The position numbers and the translations under genes were made by a program. From Streptomyces sp. TS71-3 (lineage in GTDB: Bacteria; Actinomycetota; Actinomycetes; Streptomycetales; Streptomycetaceae), in assembly GCF_018327685.1 (NCBI RefSeq), contig NZ_BNEL01000003.1, forward strand, positions 248,001 through 312,000: DNA of 64,000 nucleotides, read 5' to 3'. Below the pieces are notes generated by a model. It was not told where the DNA came from. It saw only the letters and a list, made by a program, of their open reading frames with translations, and did no database searches. How positions within the stretch are numbered: position 1 is the stretch's first letter; each line of letters opens with the position of its first letter. Of this stretch, positions 26,704 to 35,824 are shown piece by piece.

Positions 26704-27771
26704 GTGATCAACAGGCGCACCTTCGGCAAGGCCCTGGGGCTGGGAACGGGCGCGGCCACCGCCGCACTGGCGGGCCTCCCGGCAGCCTCCGCCTCGGCCG
26801 CCTCCGCCGCACCGCGGAACGGGGCGAAGGCGCCCACCGTGCCCACGGCCGCCCCCGGCGCGCACACCTCGTTCGCCCCGCTGAAGCAGGTCAGGGCCGG
26901 CGTGCTCGACATCGGCTACGCCGAGGCGGGCCCCGCCCACGGCCCCGTGGTCATCTGCCTGCACGGCTGGCCCTACGACATCCACAGCTACGTCGACGTG
27001 GCCGCGCTGCTGGCGGCGCAGGGCTACCGGGTGATCGTCCCCCACCTCCGCGGCCACGGCACGACGCGCTTCCTGTCCGCCCGTACCTTCCGGAACGCCC
27101 AGCAGTCGGCCATCGCGCTCGACATCATCGCCCTGATGGACGCGCTGAAGATCGAGAAGGCCGTCCTCGCGGGCTTCGACTGGGGATCGCGGACCGCCGA
27201 CATCATCGCGGCCCTCTGGCCGGAGCGCTGCAAGGCGCTGGTGTCGGTGAGCGGTTACCTCATCACGAACCCGGAGGCCAACCTGGAGCCGATCGCGCCC
27301 GCCGCCGAGTACTCCTGGTGGTACCAGTACTACTTCTCCACGGAGCGGGGCCGCCTCGCCATGCAGGACAAGGACAAGCGCCACGACCTGGCGCGGCTGG
27401 TCTGGGACACCGTCTCCCCCACCTGGGACTTCGACGACGCCACCTTCGAGCGCACGGCGGCGGCGTTCGAGAACCCCGACTACGCGGACATCGTCATCCA
27501 CAACTACCGCTGGCGCCTCAGCCTCGCCGAGGGCGAGCGCCGCTACGACGCCTTGGAGCGGCGGCTGGCCGCGCGACCGGTGATCGGGGTGCCGACCATC
27601 ACCCTCGACCCCGACCGCGACCCCTTCACGGCGCCCGGCAACGGCACGTCGTACCGGGACAGGTTCACCGGCGCGTACGACCACCGCACCCTGACGGGCA
27701 TCGGCCACAACGTCCCCCAGGAGGCACCCGCGGCCTTCGCCCAGGCCGTCGTGGACGTGGACCGCTTCTGA
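26704..27771 (+). CDS. Tat-exported alpha/beta hydrolase, epoxide-hydrolase-like
   Basis: The protein has 355 residues from GTG 26704 with GAGGGAG upstream. The N-terminus NRRTFGKALGLGTGAATAALAG is a twin-arginine signal. The fold shows VVICLHGWPYD (oxyanion-side HGWP at 87-90), the nucleophile elbow AGFDWGSRTA with Asp159, and a C-terminal GIGHNVPQEAP catalytic His. An Asp nucleophile points to the epoxide hydrolase/haloalkane dehalogenase group rather than esterases. The cap region (about 190-280) is rich in Trp/Tyr. It stands alone and is probably controlled by the GTCACC dyads. Confidence 0.85.
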   Translation: MINRRTFGKALGLGTGAATAALAGLPAASASAASAAPRNGAKAPTVPTAAPGAHTSFAPLKQVRAGVLDIGYAEAGPAHGPVVICLHGWPYDIHSYVDVAALLAAQGYRVIVPHLRGHGTTRFLSARTFRNAQQSAIALDIIALMDALKIEKAVLAGFDWGSRTADIIAALWPERCKALVSVSGYLITNPEANLEPIAPAAEYSWWYQYYFSTERGRLAMQDKDKRHDLARLVWDTVSPTWDFDDATFERTAAAFENPDYADIVIHNYRWRLSLAEGERRYDALERRLAARPVIGVPTITLDPDRDPFTAPGNGTSYRDRFTGAYDHRTLTGIGHNVPQEAPAAFAQAVVDVDRF

Positions 27772-27975
27772 CGTGCCGTCAGGTCCTGGCTTCGCCTGCC
27801 CGTCCGTTCCCGGGCAGCCTCCCCCTCCCGTGCGGCTCCCCGAGACATAGCGGCAGTTGAGCCGGCACGGATACGGCACCGATACAACCCCCACCTTCAC
27901 TGGACGTCGTGGCGCGCGTCAGGAGGACGCCCCGTCCTGGGGTGTCAGGAGGACGCCGCAGGACGGAGCCAGCAC

Positions 27976-29478
27976 ATGGGACACAGGTTCGGTGCCAGGA
28001 GGATTCCGCTCGCCTTGCTGGCGGGGGCCATGGTGCTCTCGGCGACGGCGGTGGGACCCGCCACCGCCGCGGGGCAGACGGCCCGGCCCGGCGCACAGAG
28101 CGGCGGCGAGCGGCTCTACCCGGGACTCGGCAACGGCGGTTACGACGTGCGGTCGTACGACGTGGCCTACGACTACCGGCCCGGCGAGACGGTGATGAAC
28201 TCCTCCGTGGACATCGTGGCCACGGCACGGCAGGCGCTGTCCAGCTTCAGCCTGGACTCGGTGGGCCAGCGGATCGGCTCCGCCACCGTGAACGGCGCCC
28301 CGGCCGGCTTCCGCCTGGACGGGGACAGGGAGAAGCTGGTCATCACGCCCAAGCGGGCACTGGCGCGGGGCCTTCCGTTCCGGGTCCGCATCGGCTTCGT
28401 CGCCGACCGCGCGGTGAACCCGCCCTCGCCCTGGTTCCCCGAGCAGGACCACTTCAAGAACTGGGTCGAGAAGGACGACGGCTTCGCCCTCTTCGGCCAG
28501 CCGCACCGCTCGCACCTGTTCTTCCCGATGAACGACATCCCCCGGGACAAGGCCCGCGCCACCTTCCGGATCACCGTCCCCGAGGACCTCCAGGCGGTGG
28601 CGGGCGGCACCCTGACGTCACGGCGGACCGCCGGCGACCGGACCACGTACGTCTACACCACCCGCGACCCCGTCCCCACCGACGTGATGCAGGCCGCGGT
28701 GGGCCACTTCACGCGGACCAACGGGACCGGGCCGGGCGGCGTCCCCCTGCGCAGCTTCGTCAACACGCCCGACTCCCCGAAGGCCGCCCCGGTGCTGGCG
28801 CTCATCCCGGACCAGATGCGCTGGCTGGAGGAGCAGATCGGCAGCCCCTACCCGTTCGAGACGTACGGGCTCCTGGGCGTGCCGGGCGGTTACAACAACG
28901 TCGCGCTGGAGAGCGCCACCCTGTCCACCTTCGCCGCGGACGGCCTGACGAGCGGTCCCCGCGCCATCGAGACGACGATGCTGCACGAGCTGGTCCACCA
29001 GTACTTCGGCGACGCCGTCTCCGTGCACAGCTGGGACGACATGTGGCTCAGCGAGGGCCACGCCTCGTACTACGCGTTCCGCTACATGGCGGACAAGGGC
29101 GACTCGGACGCCACCTTCGACGAGAACATCCACCGGGCCTACGACTTCGACGTCGACAACCGCCCGGTCTACGGCCCGCCCGGCCGCCCCGCGGACACGC
29201 TCGACGTCCTCGGCGGCACCAACGCCGGCGGCTGCGTGATGCTCGACGGCCTGCACCGGATGGTCGGTGACGCCACCTTCCGGGCGATCGAGCACACGTT
29301 CTTCGAGAAGTACCGGGGCAGGTCGGCGGCGACCCAGGACTACATCGACGTCGCGAACGCGGTCTCCGGCAAGGACCTCACCTCGTACATCAGGAGCTGG
29401 GTCTACGGGAAGACCACGCCCGTCCCCGTCGGCCACCCGGACTGGGTCACTCCCCCGCCGTCCCAGTCCCGGTCCTGA
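27976..29478 (+). CDS. Secreted M1 family metallopeptidase (first of two)
   Basis: The protein has 500 residues. A signal peptide (LALLAGAMVLSATAVGPATAAG) is followed by the N-terminal beta domain (GNGGYDVRSYDVAYDY...) and the thermolysin-like domain with HELVHQYFGD (His337, Glu338, His341) and Glu360 in WLSEGHASYYAF. It lacks the C-terminal domains of full aminopeptidase N, as expected for the short secreted Streptomyces M1 forms. A paralogue lies at 59591-61051. A 14-bp direct repeat (GTCAGGAGGACGCC) lies just upstream. Confidence 0.9.
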   Translation: MGHRFGARRIPLALLAGAMVLSATAVGPATAAGQTARPGAQSGGERLYPGLGNGGYDVRSYDVAYDYRPGETVMNSSVDIVATARQALSSFSLDSVGQRIGSATVNGAPAGFRLDGDREKLVITPKRALARGLPFRVRIGFVADRAVNPPSPWFPEQDHFKNWVEKDDGFALFGQPHRSHLFFPMNDIPRDKARATFRITVPEDLQAVAGGTLTSRRTAGDRTTYVYTTRDPVPTDVMQAAVGHFTRTNGTGPGGVPLRSFVNTPDSPKAAPVLALIPDQMRWLEEQIGSPYPFETYGLLGVPGGYNNVALESATLSTFAADGLTSGPRAIETTMLHELVHQYFGDAVSVHSWDDMWLSEGHASYYAFRYMADKGDSDATFDENIHRAYDFDVDNRPVYGPPGRPADTLDVLGGTNAGGCVMLDGLHRMVGDATFRAIEHTFFEKYRGRSAATQDYIDVANAVSGKDLTSYIRSWVYGKTTPVPVGHPDWVTPPPSQSRS

Positions 29479-29487
29479 CCGCCGCCG

Positions 29488-29522
29488 CCCGGCGGCCCTC
29501 GTCCACGACCAGGGCCGCCGGG
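29488..29522 (+). terminator. Hairpin terminator after the M1 peptidase
   Basis: CCCGGCGGCCCT (29488-29499) pairs perfectly with AGGGCCGCCGGG (29511-29522), 10 bp past the stop. Confidence 0.75.
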
Positions 29523-29700
29523 CTCGGCGCGGGCCGGGTGCCTGGTCGCTCGCGCACCCCGGCGCACTCCGGATCCCGGCGCCACCCCCGCGCACGCCGG
29601 ATCCCCGCCGCCCGCTCGTCTGGCGGGCCCCCAGGCTGCGTCGGACAATGGCGGCAGCGCGGCACGGCAGCCAGGTGCCGGTCCTCCAGGAGGCAGCTCC

Positions 29701-30382
29701 ATGCGCCACACCAATCTCGCCGGGGAGTCGGCCGACCACCTCGCCGCGCGCGAGGAGTTGCGCCAGGCCGAGATCGAGCTGATGCGCCACCGCGAGCAGG
29801 TCGCCGAGCTGCGGCGCCGGCTGCCGCCGGGTCCCGTCGTCGACGACTACGCCTTCGAGGAGGGCCCCGCGGACCTGGACGCCGGTGACGCACCGGCGCG
29901 GACCGTGCGCCTGATCGAGCTGTTCACCGGGCCCGGCCGGGACCTCGTCGTCTACCACCTGATGTACGGCAAGGGGCAGACCGAGCCCCTGCCCGATGTG
30001 CACGATGTGGATCGACGGGTTCAACGGTGTCGCCCGCCACATCGCGCGGAACGTCGACTTCGCGGTCGTCGCCGCGGCCGGGCTGCCCGCCCTGCGCGCC
30101 CACGCCCGCGACCGGCGGTGGACGGACCTGCGCCTGCTCAGCGCCTCAGAGGGCACCTTCAAGTACGACCTGGGCAGCGAGGACGCCGAGGGCAACCAGG
30201 ACTCGACGGTGTCCGTGTTCACCCGCGACGGCGACGGCCCGGTGCGCCACGCCTACTCCGCGCACCCGAGGATGGCCGACGGCATCGACCAGCGCGGCAT
30301 CGACCTGCTCACCCCGGTGTGGCACATCCTCGACCTCACCCCCCGGGGCCGCGGCGACTGGTCCGCCGGCCTCGACTACTGA
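29701..30382 (+). pseudogene. DUF899 thioredoxin-like protein, split by a 1-bp frameshift
   Basis: The first frame (ATG 29701) reads MRHTNLAGESADHLAAREEL... through VYHLMYGKGQTEP and then loses homology. The next frame resumes at once with CPMCTMWIDGFNGVARHIARNVDF... and runs to 30382 (LDLTPRGRGDWSAGLDY). Removing one C from the run at 29986-29989 restores one frame of about 226 codons with the CPMC motif intact. DUF899 proteins have a thioredoxin-like fold of unknown role. It is either a recent pseudogene or a sequencing error. Confidence 0.85.
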
Positions 30383-30400
30383 CCGATCCGCCCCACTCAT

Positions 30401-30426
30401 TCCAGTCCACCAATGTTGGATTGGAC
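30401..30426. promoter_or_regulatory. Candidate operator before the PhzF gene
   Basis: An imperfect dyad centred on CCAATGTTGG (30410-30419), flanked by TCCAGTCCA on the left and ATTGGA on the right, lies about 40 bp before the ATG. It overlaps the likely -35 region. Confidence 0.4.
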
Positions 30427-30463
30427 TTGGTTGTGGACTTCCCGGCGTCGCTACCGTCGTGCC

Positions 30464-31312
30464 ATGAGAATTCACGTCGTCGATGCCTTCACCGACCGCC
30501 CGTTCGCCGGGAACCCGGCGGGCGTGTGCCTTCTGCCCGCCGGCCAGTGGCCGGAAGAGGCCTGGATGCAGCGGGTCGCGGCCGAGATGAACCACGCGGA
30601 GACCGCGTTCGCCCTGCCCCTGCCCGGCGGAGCCGAGGCCGACTGGGCCATCCGCTGGTTCACCCCGCGCGTCGAGGCCGAACTCTGCGGCCATGCCACA
30701 TTGGCCACGGCGCACGTGCTGCGGACCGAGCGTGGACTGCTCGGAACGGTCCGGTTCAGCAGCCGGCTGCACGGCGTCCTCGTCGCGCACACCGGGGAGG
30801 AGGGCGGCGGCATCACCCTGGACTTCCCGGCCGCACCGGCCACCGCGGTCCCCGTGCCGGACGGCCTGTCCGAGGCACTGGGCACCAAGCCCGAGGCCGC
30901 GCTCCACGCCGGCACCCTCGGCGACCTGCTGGCGGTCCTGCCCGACGAGGCCGCCGTCCACGCCGTGACCCCCGACGGGGAGGCGCTGGCCGGCCTGACC
31001 CGCCGCGAGGGCCTGCGCGGCGTCGTCGTCACGGCACCCGCGGCCGGGCCCGGCTCCGGCTCCGGCTTCGGCTCCGGCTACGACTTCGTCTCCCGCTTCT
31101 TCGCGCCGGCCCGCGGCATCCCGGAGGACCCCGTCACGGGCAGCGCCCACACCGTGCTCGCCCCCTACTGGTCGGCGCGGCTCGGCCGTGACGCGCTCAC
31201 CGGGCTCCAGGCGTCCGAGCGCACCGGCCTGGTCCGCACCGCCCTGGACGGCGACCGGGTCCACCTCACCGGAGACGCCGTCACGGTCCTGGACGGCACG
31301 CTGCACGTCTAG
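30464..31312 (+). CDS. PhzF family isomerase/epimerase-like protein
   Basis: The protein has 282 residues from ATG 30464; the longer upstream frame covers promoter-like DNA. It opens MRIHVVDAFTDRPFAGNPAGVCLL and has the catalytic glutamate in MNHAETAFAL (Glu46), WFTPRVEAELCGHATLATAHVL and SRFFAPARGIPEDPVTGSAHTVLAPYW, all PhzF signatures (diaminopimelate-epimerase fold). PhzF itself isomerises DHHA in phenazine synthesis, but no other phenazine genes are here, so the substrate is unknown. Confidence 0.9.
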   Translation: MRIHVVDAFTDRPFAGNPAGVCLLPAGQWPEEAWMQRVAAEMNHAETAFALPLPGGAEADWAIRWFTPRVEAELCGHATLATAHVLRTERGLLGTVRFSSRLHGVLVAHTGEEGGGITLDFPAAPATAVPVPDGLSEALGTKPEAALHAGTLGDLLAVLPDEAAVHAVTPDGEALAGLTRREGLRGVVVTAPAAGPGSGSGFGSGYDFVSRFFAPARGIPEDPVTGSAHTVLAPYWSARLGRDALTGLQASERTGLVRTALDGDRVHLTGDAVTVLDGTLHV

Positions 31313-31349
31313 TGCCCCGACAGGGAGGCCCCAACAGGGTCACCCGTCA

Positions 31350-31400
31350 CCCGTCCGACCAACCCGTCCGACCAACCCGTCCAACCGGCCCGTCCGAGGG
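31350..31400 (+). repeat. 13-bp tandem repeat (CCCGTCCGACCAA)
   Basis: Two exact units (31350, 31363) and two variants (31376, 31389) lie between the convergent PhzF and CvnD genes. Confidence 0.6.
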
Positions 31401-31423
31401 CCTGGCACGACCGGACGACCGCG

Positions 31424-32017
31424 TCAGTCCTTGCTGTAGAGGCGGCTCGCGTGCTCGACGAGCGCGATCAGCACCTCCTTCGCCGACTCCTTCTCACGGG
31501 CGTCGCACAGCACCACGGGCGTGTCCGGATCGAGGTCGAGGGCGGCCCGCACCTCCCCCGGGGCGTAGATGTGGAAGCCGGAGAAGCAGTTGACGGCGAC
31601 GATGAAGGGGATGTCGCGGCGCTCGAAGTAGTCGACGGCGGGAAAGCAGTCCTCCAGGCGCCGCGTGTCGGCGAGCACCATCGCTCCCAGCGCGCCGTTG
31701 GCCAGTTCGTCCCAGAGGAACCAGAACCGGTTCTGGCCGGGCGTGCCGAACAGGTACAGCGACAGCCCGTCCCTGAGCGTGATGCGCCCGAAGTCCATGG
31801 CGACGGTCGTCGTGGTCTTGCCCTCGACGCCGCCGAGGTCGTCCACCGGGCGGCCGGCCTCGGTGAGCTGCTCCTCGGTGCGCAGCGGGCGGATCTCGCT
31901 GACCGCCCCGACCAGGGTGGTCTTGCCCACCCCGAACCCGCCGGCCACCAGGATCTTCAGCGACAGGAAGGAGCCGGGGGCGTCCGGACGGTGGTCGTCA
32001 GAGTGCACGGAGTCCAT
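31424..32017 (-). CDS. cvnD: CvnD: small Ras-like GTPase of the conservon
   Basis: The protein has 197 residues. The P-loop is AGGFGVGKTT (about 25-34), then DFGRITL, the FGTPGQNRFW switch-II region (TPGQ in place of DTAGQ) and NCF at the NKxD position. In characterised conservons CvnD binds and hydrolyses GTP at the membrane with CvnA-C, resembling a receptor/G-protein relay. It overlaps the cvnC 3' end by 20 bp and is the last gene of the operon. Confidence 0.92.
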   Translation of the reverse strand: MDSVHSDDHRPDAPGSFLSLKILVAGGFGVGKTTLVGAVSEIRPLRTEEQLTEAGRPVDDLGGVEGKTTTTVAMDFGRITLRDGLSLYLFGTPGQNRFWFLWDELANGALGAMVLADTRRLEDCFPAVDYFERRDIPFIVAVNCFSGFHIYAPGEVRAALDLDPDTPVVLCDAREKESAKEVLIALVEHASRLYSKD

Positions 32018-32456
32018 CGATGACTTCCTTCAGGATGCCCGCATCGGGGAGTTGGGCCGGGGCGACGGGGCGGACGACGCGGATGTGCCCGGTGTCCAGC
32101 AGGTCGCCGAGGAGCACGCGCAGCACGCCCACCGGCAGGTCGCAGTCGGCCGCGATGTCGGCGACGGACCGGGGAGCGGCCCGGCACAGCGCGGTGATCG
32201 CCGCATGCTCGGGGGAGGGAGGCTTCGCGGCCTCCTCGCCGGCCTCCTCCGTCTGGACCGTCTGGACGACCGCGGCGAGGTCGAACACCTCGCTGGTCGG
32301 CCGCGCACGGCCGGAGGTCATCGCGTACAGGCGCACCAGTGGCCCGGCCTCGTCGTCGTACCACTCGGGGGTGGACGACGAGGCGTTCGGCGGGTGGGAC
32401 GGCGGCACGGGCCGTCCCCTTCCGTCGCCGAACCACTGCCGGGGAGTGTCTGTCAT
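31998..32456 (-). CDS. cvnC: CvnC: DUF742 family conservon protein
   Basis: The protein has 152 residues. The DUF742 core is VRLYAMTSGRARPTSEVFDLAAVV, RSVADIAADCDLPVGVLRVLLGDLLDTGHI and DAGILKEVIDGLRAL, a winged-helix-like module of unknown function always found between CvnB and CvnD. The acidic N-terminus is disordered. It starts 10 bp after the cvnB stop. Confidence 0.9.
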   Translation of the reverse strand: MTDTPRQWFGDGRGRPVPPSHPPNASSSTPEWYDDEAGPLVRLYAMTSGRARPTSEVFDLAAVVQTVQTEEAGEEAAKPPSPEHAAITALCRAAPRSVADIAADCDLPVGVLRVLLGDLLDTGHIRVVRPVAPAQLPDAGILKEVIDGLRAL

Positions 32457-32466
32457 GGCGCTCCGG

Positions 32467-32895
32467 TCACTCCTGGACGGCTACGGCGTCGTCCGTGCGG
32501 TACGACACCCCGAGGTGCTCGGCCACCCGCCCCACCAGCCGCGCCATCTCGTAGGCGACCACGCCCACGTCGGCGTCGGCGTCGGTGAACACCGACAGGC
32601 AGGTGCCCTCGCCGGCCGCGGCGACGAAGAGGAACCCGTCCTCCAGCTCGACCACCGTCTGCACCACCCGGCCGGCCCGGAAGTGCCTGCCGGCGCCCTT
32701 GGCGAGGCTGTGGAAGCCGGAGGCGATGGCGGCGAAGCGCTCCCGGTCGTCACGGGTCAGCTCGCCGGACGCGCCGATGGGCAGGCCGTCGCCGGAGAGC
32801 ACGACGGCGTGCCTGATCTGCGGCACTTGTGAGACCAGCTCGTCCAGCAGCCAGTTGAGCTCGCCGGACGTCTCCGTCGTCGTCCCGGACATCAC
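32467..32895 (-). CDS. cvnB: CvnB: roadblock/LC7 domain protein
   Basis: The protein has 142 residues. The roadblock fold is visible from ELNWLLDELVSQVPQIRHAVVLSGDGLPIGASGEL through FRAGRVVQTVVELEDGFLFVAAAGEGTCLSVFTDADADVG. Such proteins act as GTPase-activating or scaffold partners (MglB-like) for the CvnD GTPase. Its start overlaps the cvnA stop as ATGA, indicating coupled translation. Confidence 0.92.
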   Translation of the reverse strand: MMSGTTTETSGELNWLLDELVSQVPQIRHAVVLSGDGLPIGASGELTRDDRERFAAIASGFHSLAKGAGRHFRAGRVVQTVVELEDGFLFVAAAGEGTCLSVFTDADADVGVVAYEMARLVGRVAEHLGVSYRTDDAVAVQE

Positions 32896-35777
32896 GATTC
32901 ATCTCCCTGTGACGGTATCTCGGAATGGCCCGGATCCCGTGCGGGCGGGGGCGGCACGTTCCCTTCGGGGGTGCGGCCCGGCATCTCCCCGGCAGCGGGC
33001 TCCGTCCGTCCCCCGGCACCGTGACCGAGGTCCGAGGCCGCCTGCTCGCCGCGCAGCCATCCGGCGCGCAGCGCCGCCATGGTGGCGCGGGCGCGCTCGG
33101 GCGAGCGGGCCGTGGCCGCGGGGTCCGCGATGTGCGGTCCCGAGCGCTGCGGACGGGGCGGGGCGTCCCGCAGCTCCGGCGCGATGTTCGCCTGCCGTAC
33201 CCGCTTGGGCAGCGGGGCGCCGCCCGTGGAGGACTGCCCGTTCCGCACGGGGAGTTCAGGGGCCGGGGTCTCAGCCCCCTGCGAGGTGGCCGCGTCTCCG
33301 GCGGGCGCGGCCCTGTCGACGGGTGCCGTCCCGTCGGCGGGCGCGGTCCCCTCGGCGGGCGCGGCGCCGGGCCGCGGTGCGTCGGCGGGGTCGTGGGCAC
33401 CCGGCCGCGACGGTTCGGCCGGCCGGACGGCAGGCGTCCCCCGGAAAGGCGTCTCCCAGGCGGGCACCACCTCGACAGGAGCCCCCGGCGGGGGCGCCTC
33501 CTGCGGCGGATGCGCCGGAAGAATCGTTTCGTCGCCGGAGGAAACCGCGTGCCGCGTCCGCTCCGGATCGGCGGCGGGTGTCGACGGGGCCCTGGTCGGC
33601 CGCGGGGGCACCTGCCGGGGCAGGGGTCCGGCGGGTGCGGCGTGGCGCCGGCCGTTGCCCCGGCCGCCCGGGACGGGCGGGAGTTCCATGGTCGCCGGGC
33701 CGCCGGGGTCCTGTGGCCCCGCCGCCGGCGGCTGCTCCAGCAGGGTCTCGGGAACGAGCACGACGGCCGTGACGCCGCCGTACACCGACGGTTTCAGCGC
33801 GACCTGGACGCCGCGGCGGTGCGCGAGGCGGTTGACCACGAACAGGCCAAGACGGTCGGTGTCGAGCAGGTCGACCTGGGAGGCGTCCACGATCTTGCGG
33901 TTGGCCTGGTCCATGGCCTGGCGGCTCATGCCGAGGCCGCGGTCCTCCACCTCAAGCGCCAGCCCCGCGCCGACCCGTTCGCCGCGCACCTGCACCTTGG
34001 TGTTCGGGGGCGAGAAGGCGACGGCGTTCTCGACGAGCTCGGCGATCAGGTGGGTGAGGTCGGCGACGGCCGAGCCGGCCACGTGGACGTCCTCGGCGAC
34101 CCGGACCTCGACGCGGGTGAAGTCCTCGACCTCCGCGACCGCCGCGCGCACCAGGTCGAGCATCGGCACCGGCCGGCGCCAGCCGCGCACGGGCGCGGCG
34201 CCGGAGAGGATGATCAGGCTCTCGGCGTGCCGCCGCATCCGGGTCGTGAGGTGGTCGAGCCGGAACAGGTCCTCCAGCTCGGTGGGGTCCTCGACGCGCC
34301 GTTCCATGGTGTCGAGCAGGTCGAGCTGGCGGTGGAGCAGCACCTGGCTGCGGCGCGCGAGTTTCACGTACACCTCGGAGATCCCGCTGAGCACCTCGGC
34401 ACGCTCGACGGCGGCCTGGAGCGCGGCCCGGTGCACGGCGTTGAGCGCGGCGCCGACCTGCCCGATCTCGTCCTCGCCGCGCCGCCGCACCGGCGCCTCG
34501 GCGTCGATGTCCACCTCCTCGCCCGCGTGCAGCCGGCGCAGCGACTGGGGGAGCTTGCTGCCCGCCAGCTCCAGCGCGGAGTTGCGCATCTCGACCAGCT
34601 CGACGACGAGGCCGCGGCCGATCTGCATCGAGATCAGCAGGGAGATCAGCACGCCGACGAGGCCGAGGACCACCGCGATGCCGGACTCGCCGAGCACGTC
34701 GAGCGCGAGCGGGTCGGCCTGCTTCGCCGCCGCGGTGCTCGCCCCCGCCTCGGCCTTGTCCAGGCCCGCCAGCACGGGTCCCGCGACCTGGTCCCACGTC
34801 GCCGTGGTGGCACCGCTCGGGGCGTGGCCGGGCCCGGCGTCCTCGACCACGCGCTCCAGGGACCGCAGTTGCTCGAAGTCCCGGCCCGCCAGGACGGCGC
34901 GGTAGGCCGACGCGTCCGACGGGCGCAGGTCGTCCACGGCCGACTGGAACAGCGTCTGCTCGGACTGGGCGGCGCCGACGAAGGAGCGGTAGCGGTCCCC
35001 TGGCATCCGCCCGTCCGCCCCGGAGCTGCCGACGACGGCGTCCTCGCGGCTGATCATCTCCCGGGCGCGGGCGAGCTCCTGCACGACGCGCGCCCCCGAG
35101 GCGATCGAGGACCCCTGGCCCTGCTCGGCGACGGACGCGCTGATCCCGCTCAGCCCGCCGTCGACGGCGAAGCCGCGGTCGATGGCGTCGGTGTACCGGG
35201 TGTAGGCGTCGCCCCAGGTCGCCCTCTTCGCTGCGATCCGCTTCCGCAGTTCGGGCAGCTTGCCGGAGGCGCTGATCAGGTCGCGGGTGCGGGAGGGGAG
35301 GTCGGGGCTGAGGGTTGCGGTGTCGGTGCTGCTGGCGCTGATGCCGCGCCGCAGGGCCGCCGCGGCGGCGTCGGTGGTCTTGGCCCTGGCGCCGAGGGTG
35401 CCCAGGCGCGCCGGGTCGGGCTTCGCCAGGTAGCGGGCCGCGGCGCTGCGTTCGGCCTGCACGGCCGTGACGTAGTCACCCACCGGTTTCAGGAGGGTCG
35501 CGTTGACGTCCTTGAACCGGGTGAGGTCGGAGACGCTCTGGGCGGTGGTGACGGTGGCGAAGGCCCACAGCGCCATCAGCGAGACGACGGGGACCATCAG
35601 CAGCGCGACGATCTTCGCCCGCACGGACTGGGGGCGCAGCCGGCCCGGCAGGAGCGAGGCGGCCCCGGTGAGCGGCGGCCGCGGCGCGCGCAGCACGTGC
35701 CCCGGTCCGCCGGAGGGTGGGGGTGTCCCGTGGTCGTGGTCGTGCCTGTCCTCGGCCAACACGCGGCTTACACGCAT
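32892..35777 (-). CDS. cvnA: CvnA: membrane sensor with nitrate/nitrite-sensor-like and histidine-kinase-type ATPase domains
   Basis: The protein has 961 residues from ATG 35777 (GAGGAAG just upstream). After a cytoplasmic leader, TM1 (VALLMVPVVSLMALWAFATV), an extracytoplasmic helical sensor domain (about 80-330) and TM2 (VVLGLVGVLISLLISMQIG) come a HAMP-like region and an HATPase_c domain with N-box ELVENAVAF and DRGLGMS. No clear phospho-acceptor His box is seen, typical of CvnA. The last 300 residues are a Pro/Ala-rich disordered tail. It is the sensor component of the conservon, 47 bp downstream of the MHYT gene. Confidence 0.92.
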   Translation of the reverse strand: MRVSRVLAEDRHDHDHGTPPPSGGPGHVLRAPRPPLTGAASLLPGRLRPQSVRAKIVALLMVPVVSLMALWAFATVTTAQSVSDLTRFKDVNATLLKPVGDYVTAVQAERSAAARYLAKPDPARLGTLGARAKTTDAAAAALRRGISASSTDTATLSPDLPSRTRDLISASGKLPELRKRIAAKRATWGDAYTRYTDAIDRGFAVDGGLSGISASVAEQGQGSSIASGARVVQELARAREMISREDAVVGSSGADGRMPGDRYRSFVGAAQSEQTLFQSAVDDLRPSDASAYRAVLAGRDFEQLRSLERVVEDAGPGHAPSGATTATWDQVAGPVLAGLDKAEAGASTAAAKQADPLALDVLGESGIAVVLGLVGVLISLLISMQIGRGLVVELVEMRNSALELAGSKLPQSLRRLHAGEEVDIDAEAPVRRRGEDEIGQVGAALNAVHRAALQAAVERAEVLSGISEVYVKLARRSQVLLHRQLDLLDTMERRVEDPTELEDLFRLDHLTTRMRRHAESLIILSGAAPVRGWRRPVPMLDLVRAAVAEVEDFTRVEVRVAEDVHVAGSAVADLTHLIAELVENAVAFSPPNTKVQVRGERVGAGLALEVEDRGLGMSRQAMDQANRKIVDASQVDLLDTDRLGLFVVNRLAHRRGVQVALKPSVYGGVTAVVLVPETLLEQPPAAGPQDPGGPATMELPPVPGGRGNGRRHAAPAGPLPRQVPPRPTRAPSTPAADPERTRHAVSSGDETILPAHPPQEAPPPGAPVEVVPAWETPFRGTPAVRPAEPSRPGAHDPADAPRPGAAPAEGTAPADGTAPVDRAAPAGDAATSQGAETPAPELPVRNGQSSTGGAPLPKRVRQANIAPELRDAPPRPQRSGPHIADPAATARSPERARATMAALRAGWLRGEQAASDLGHGAGGRTEPAAGEMPGRTPEGNVPPPPARDPGHSEIPSQGDES

Positions 35778-35824
35778 GACTTCCTCGTTCGGTGGTGTGG
35801 CTGAGACGTGCGGGTCGGGGGGCG

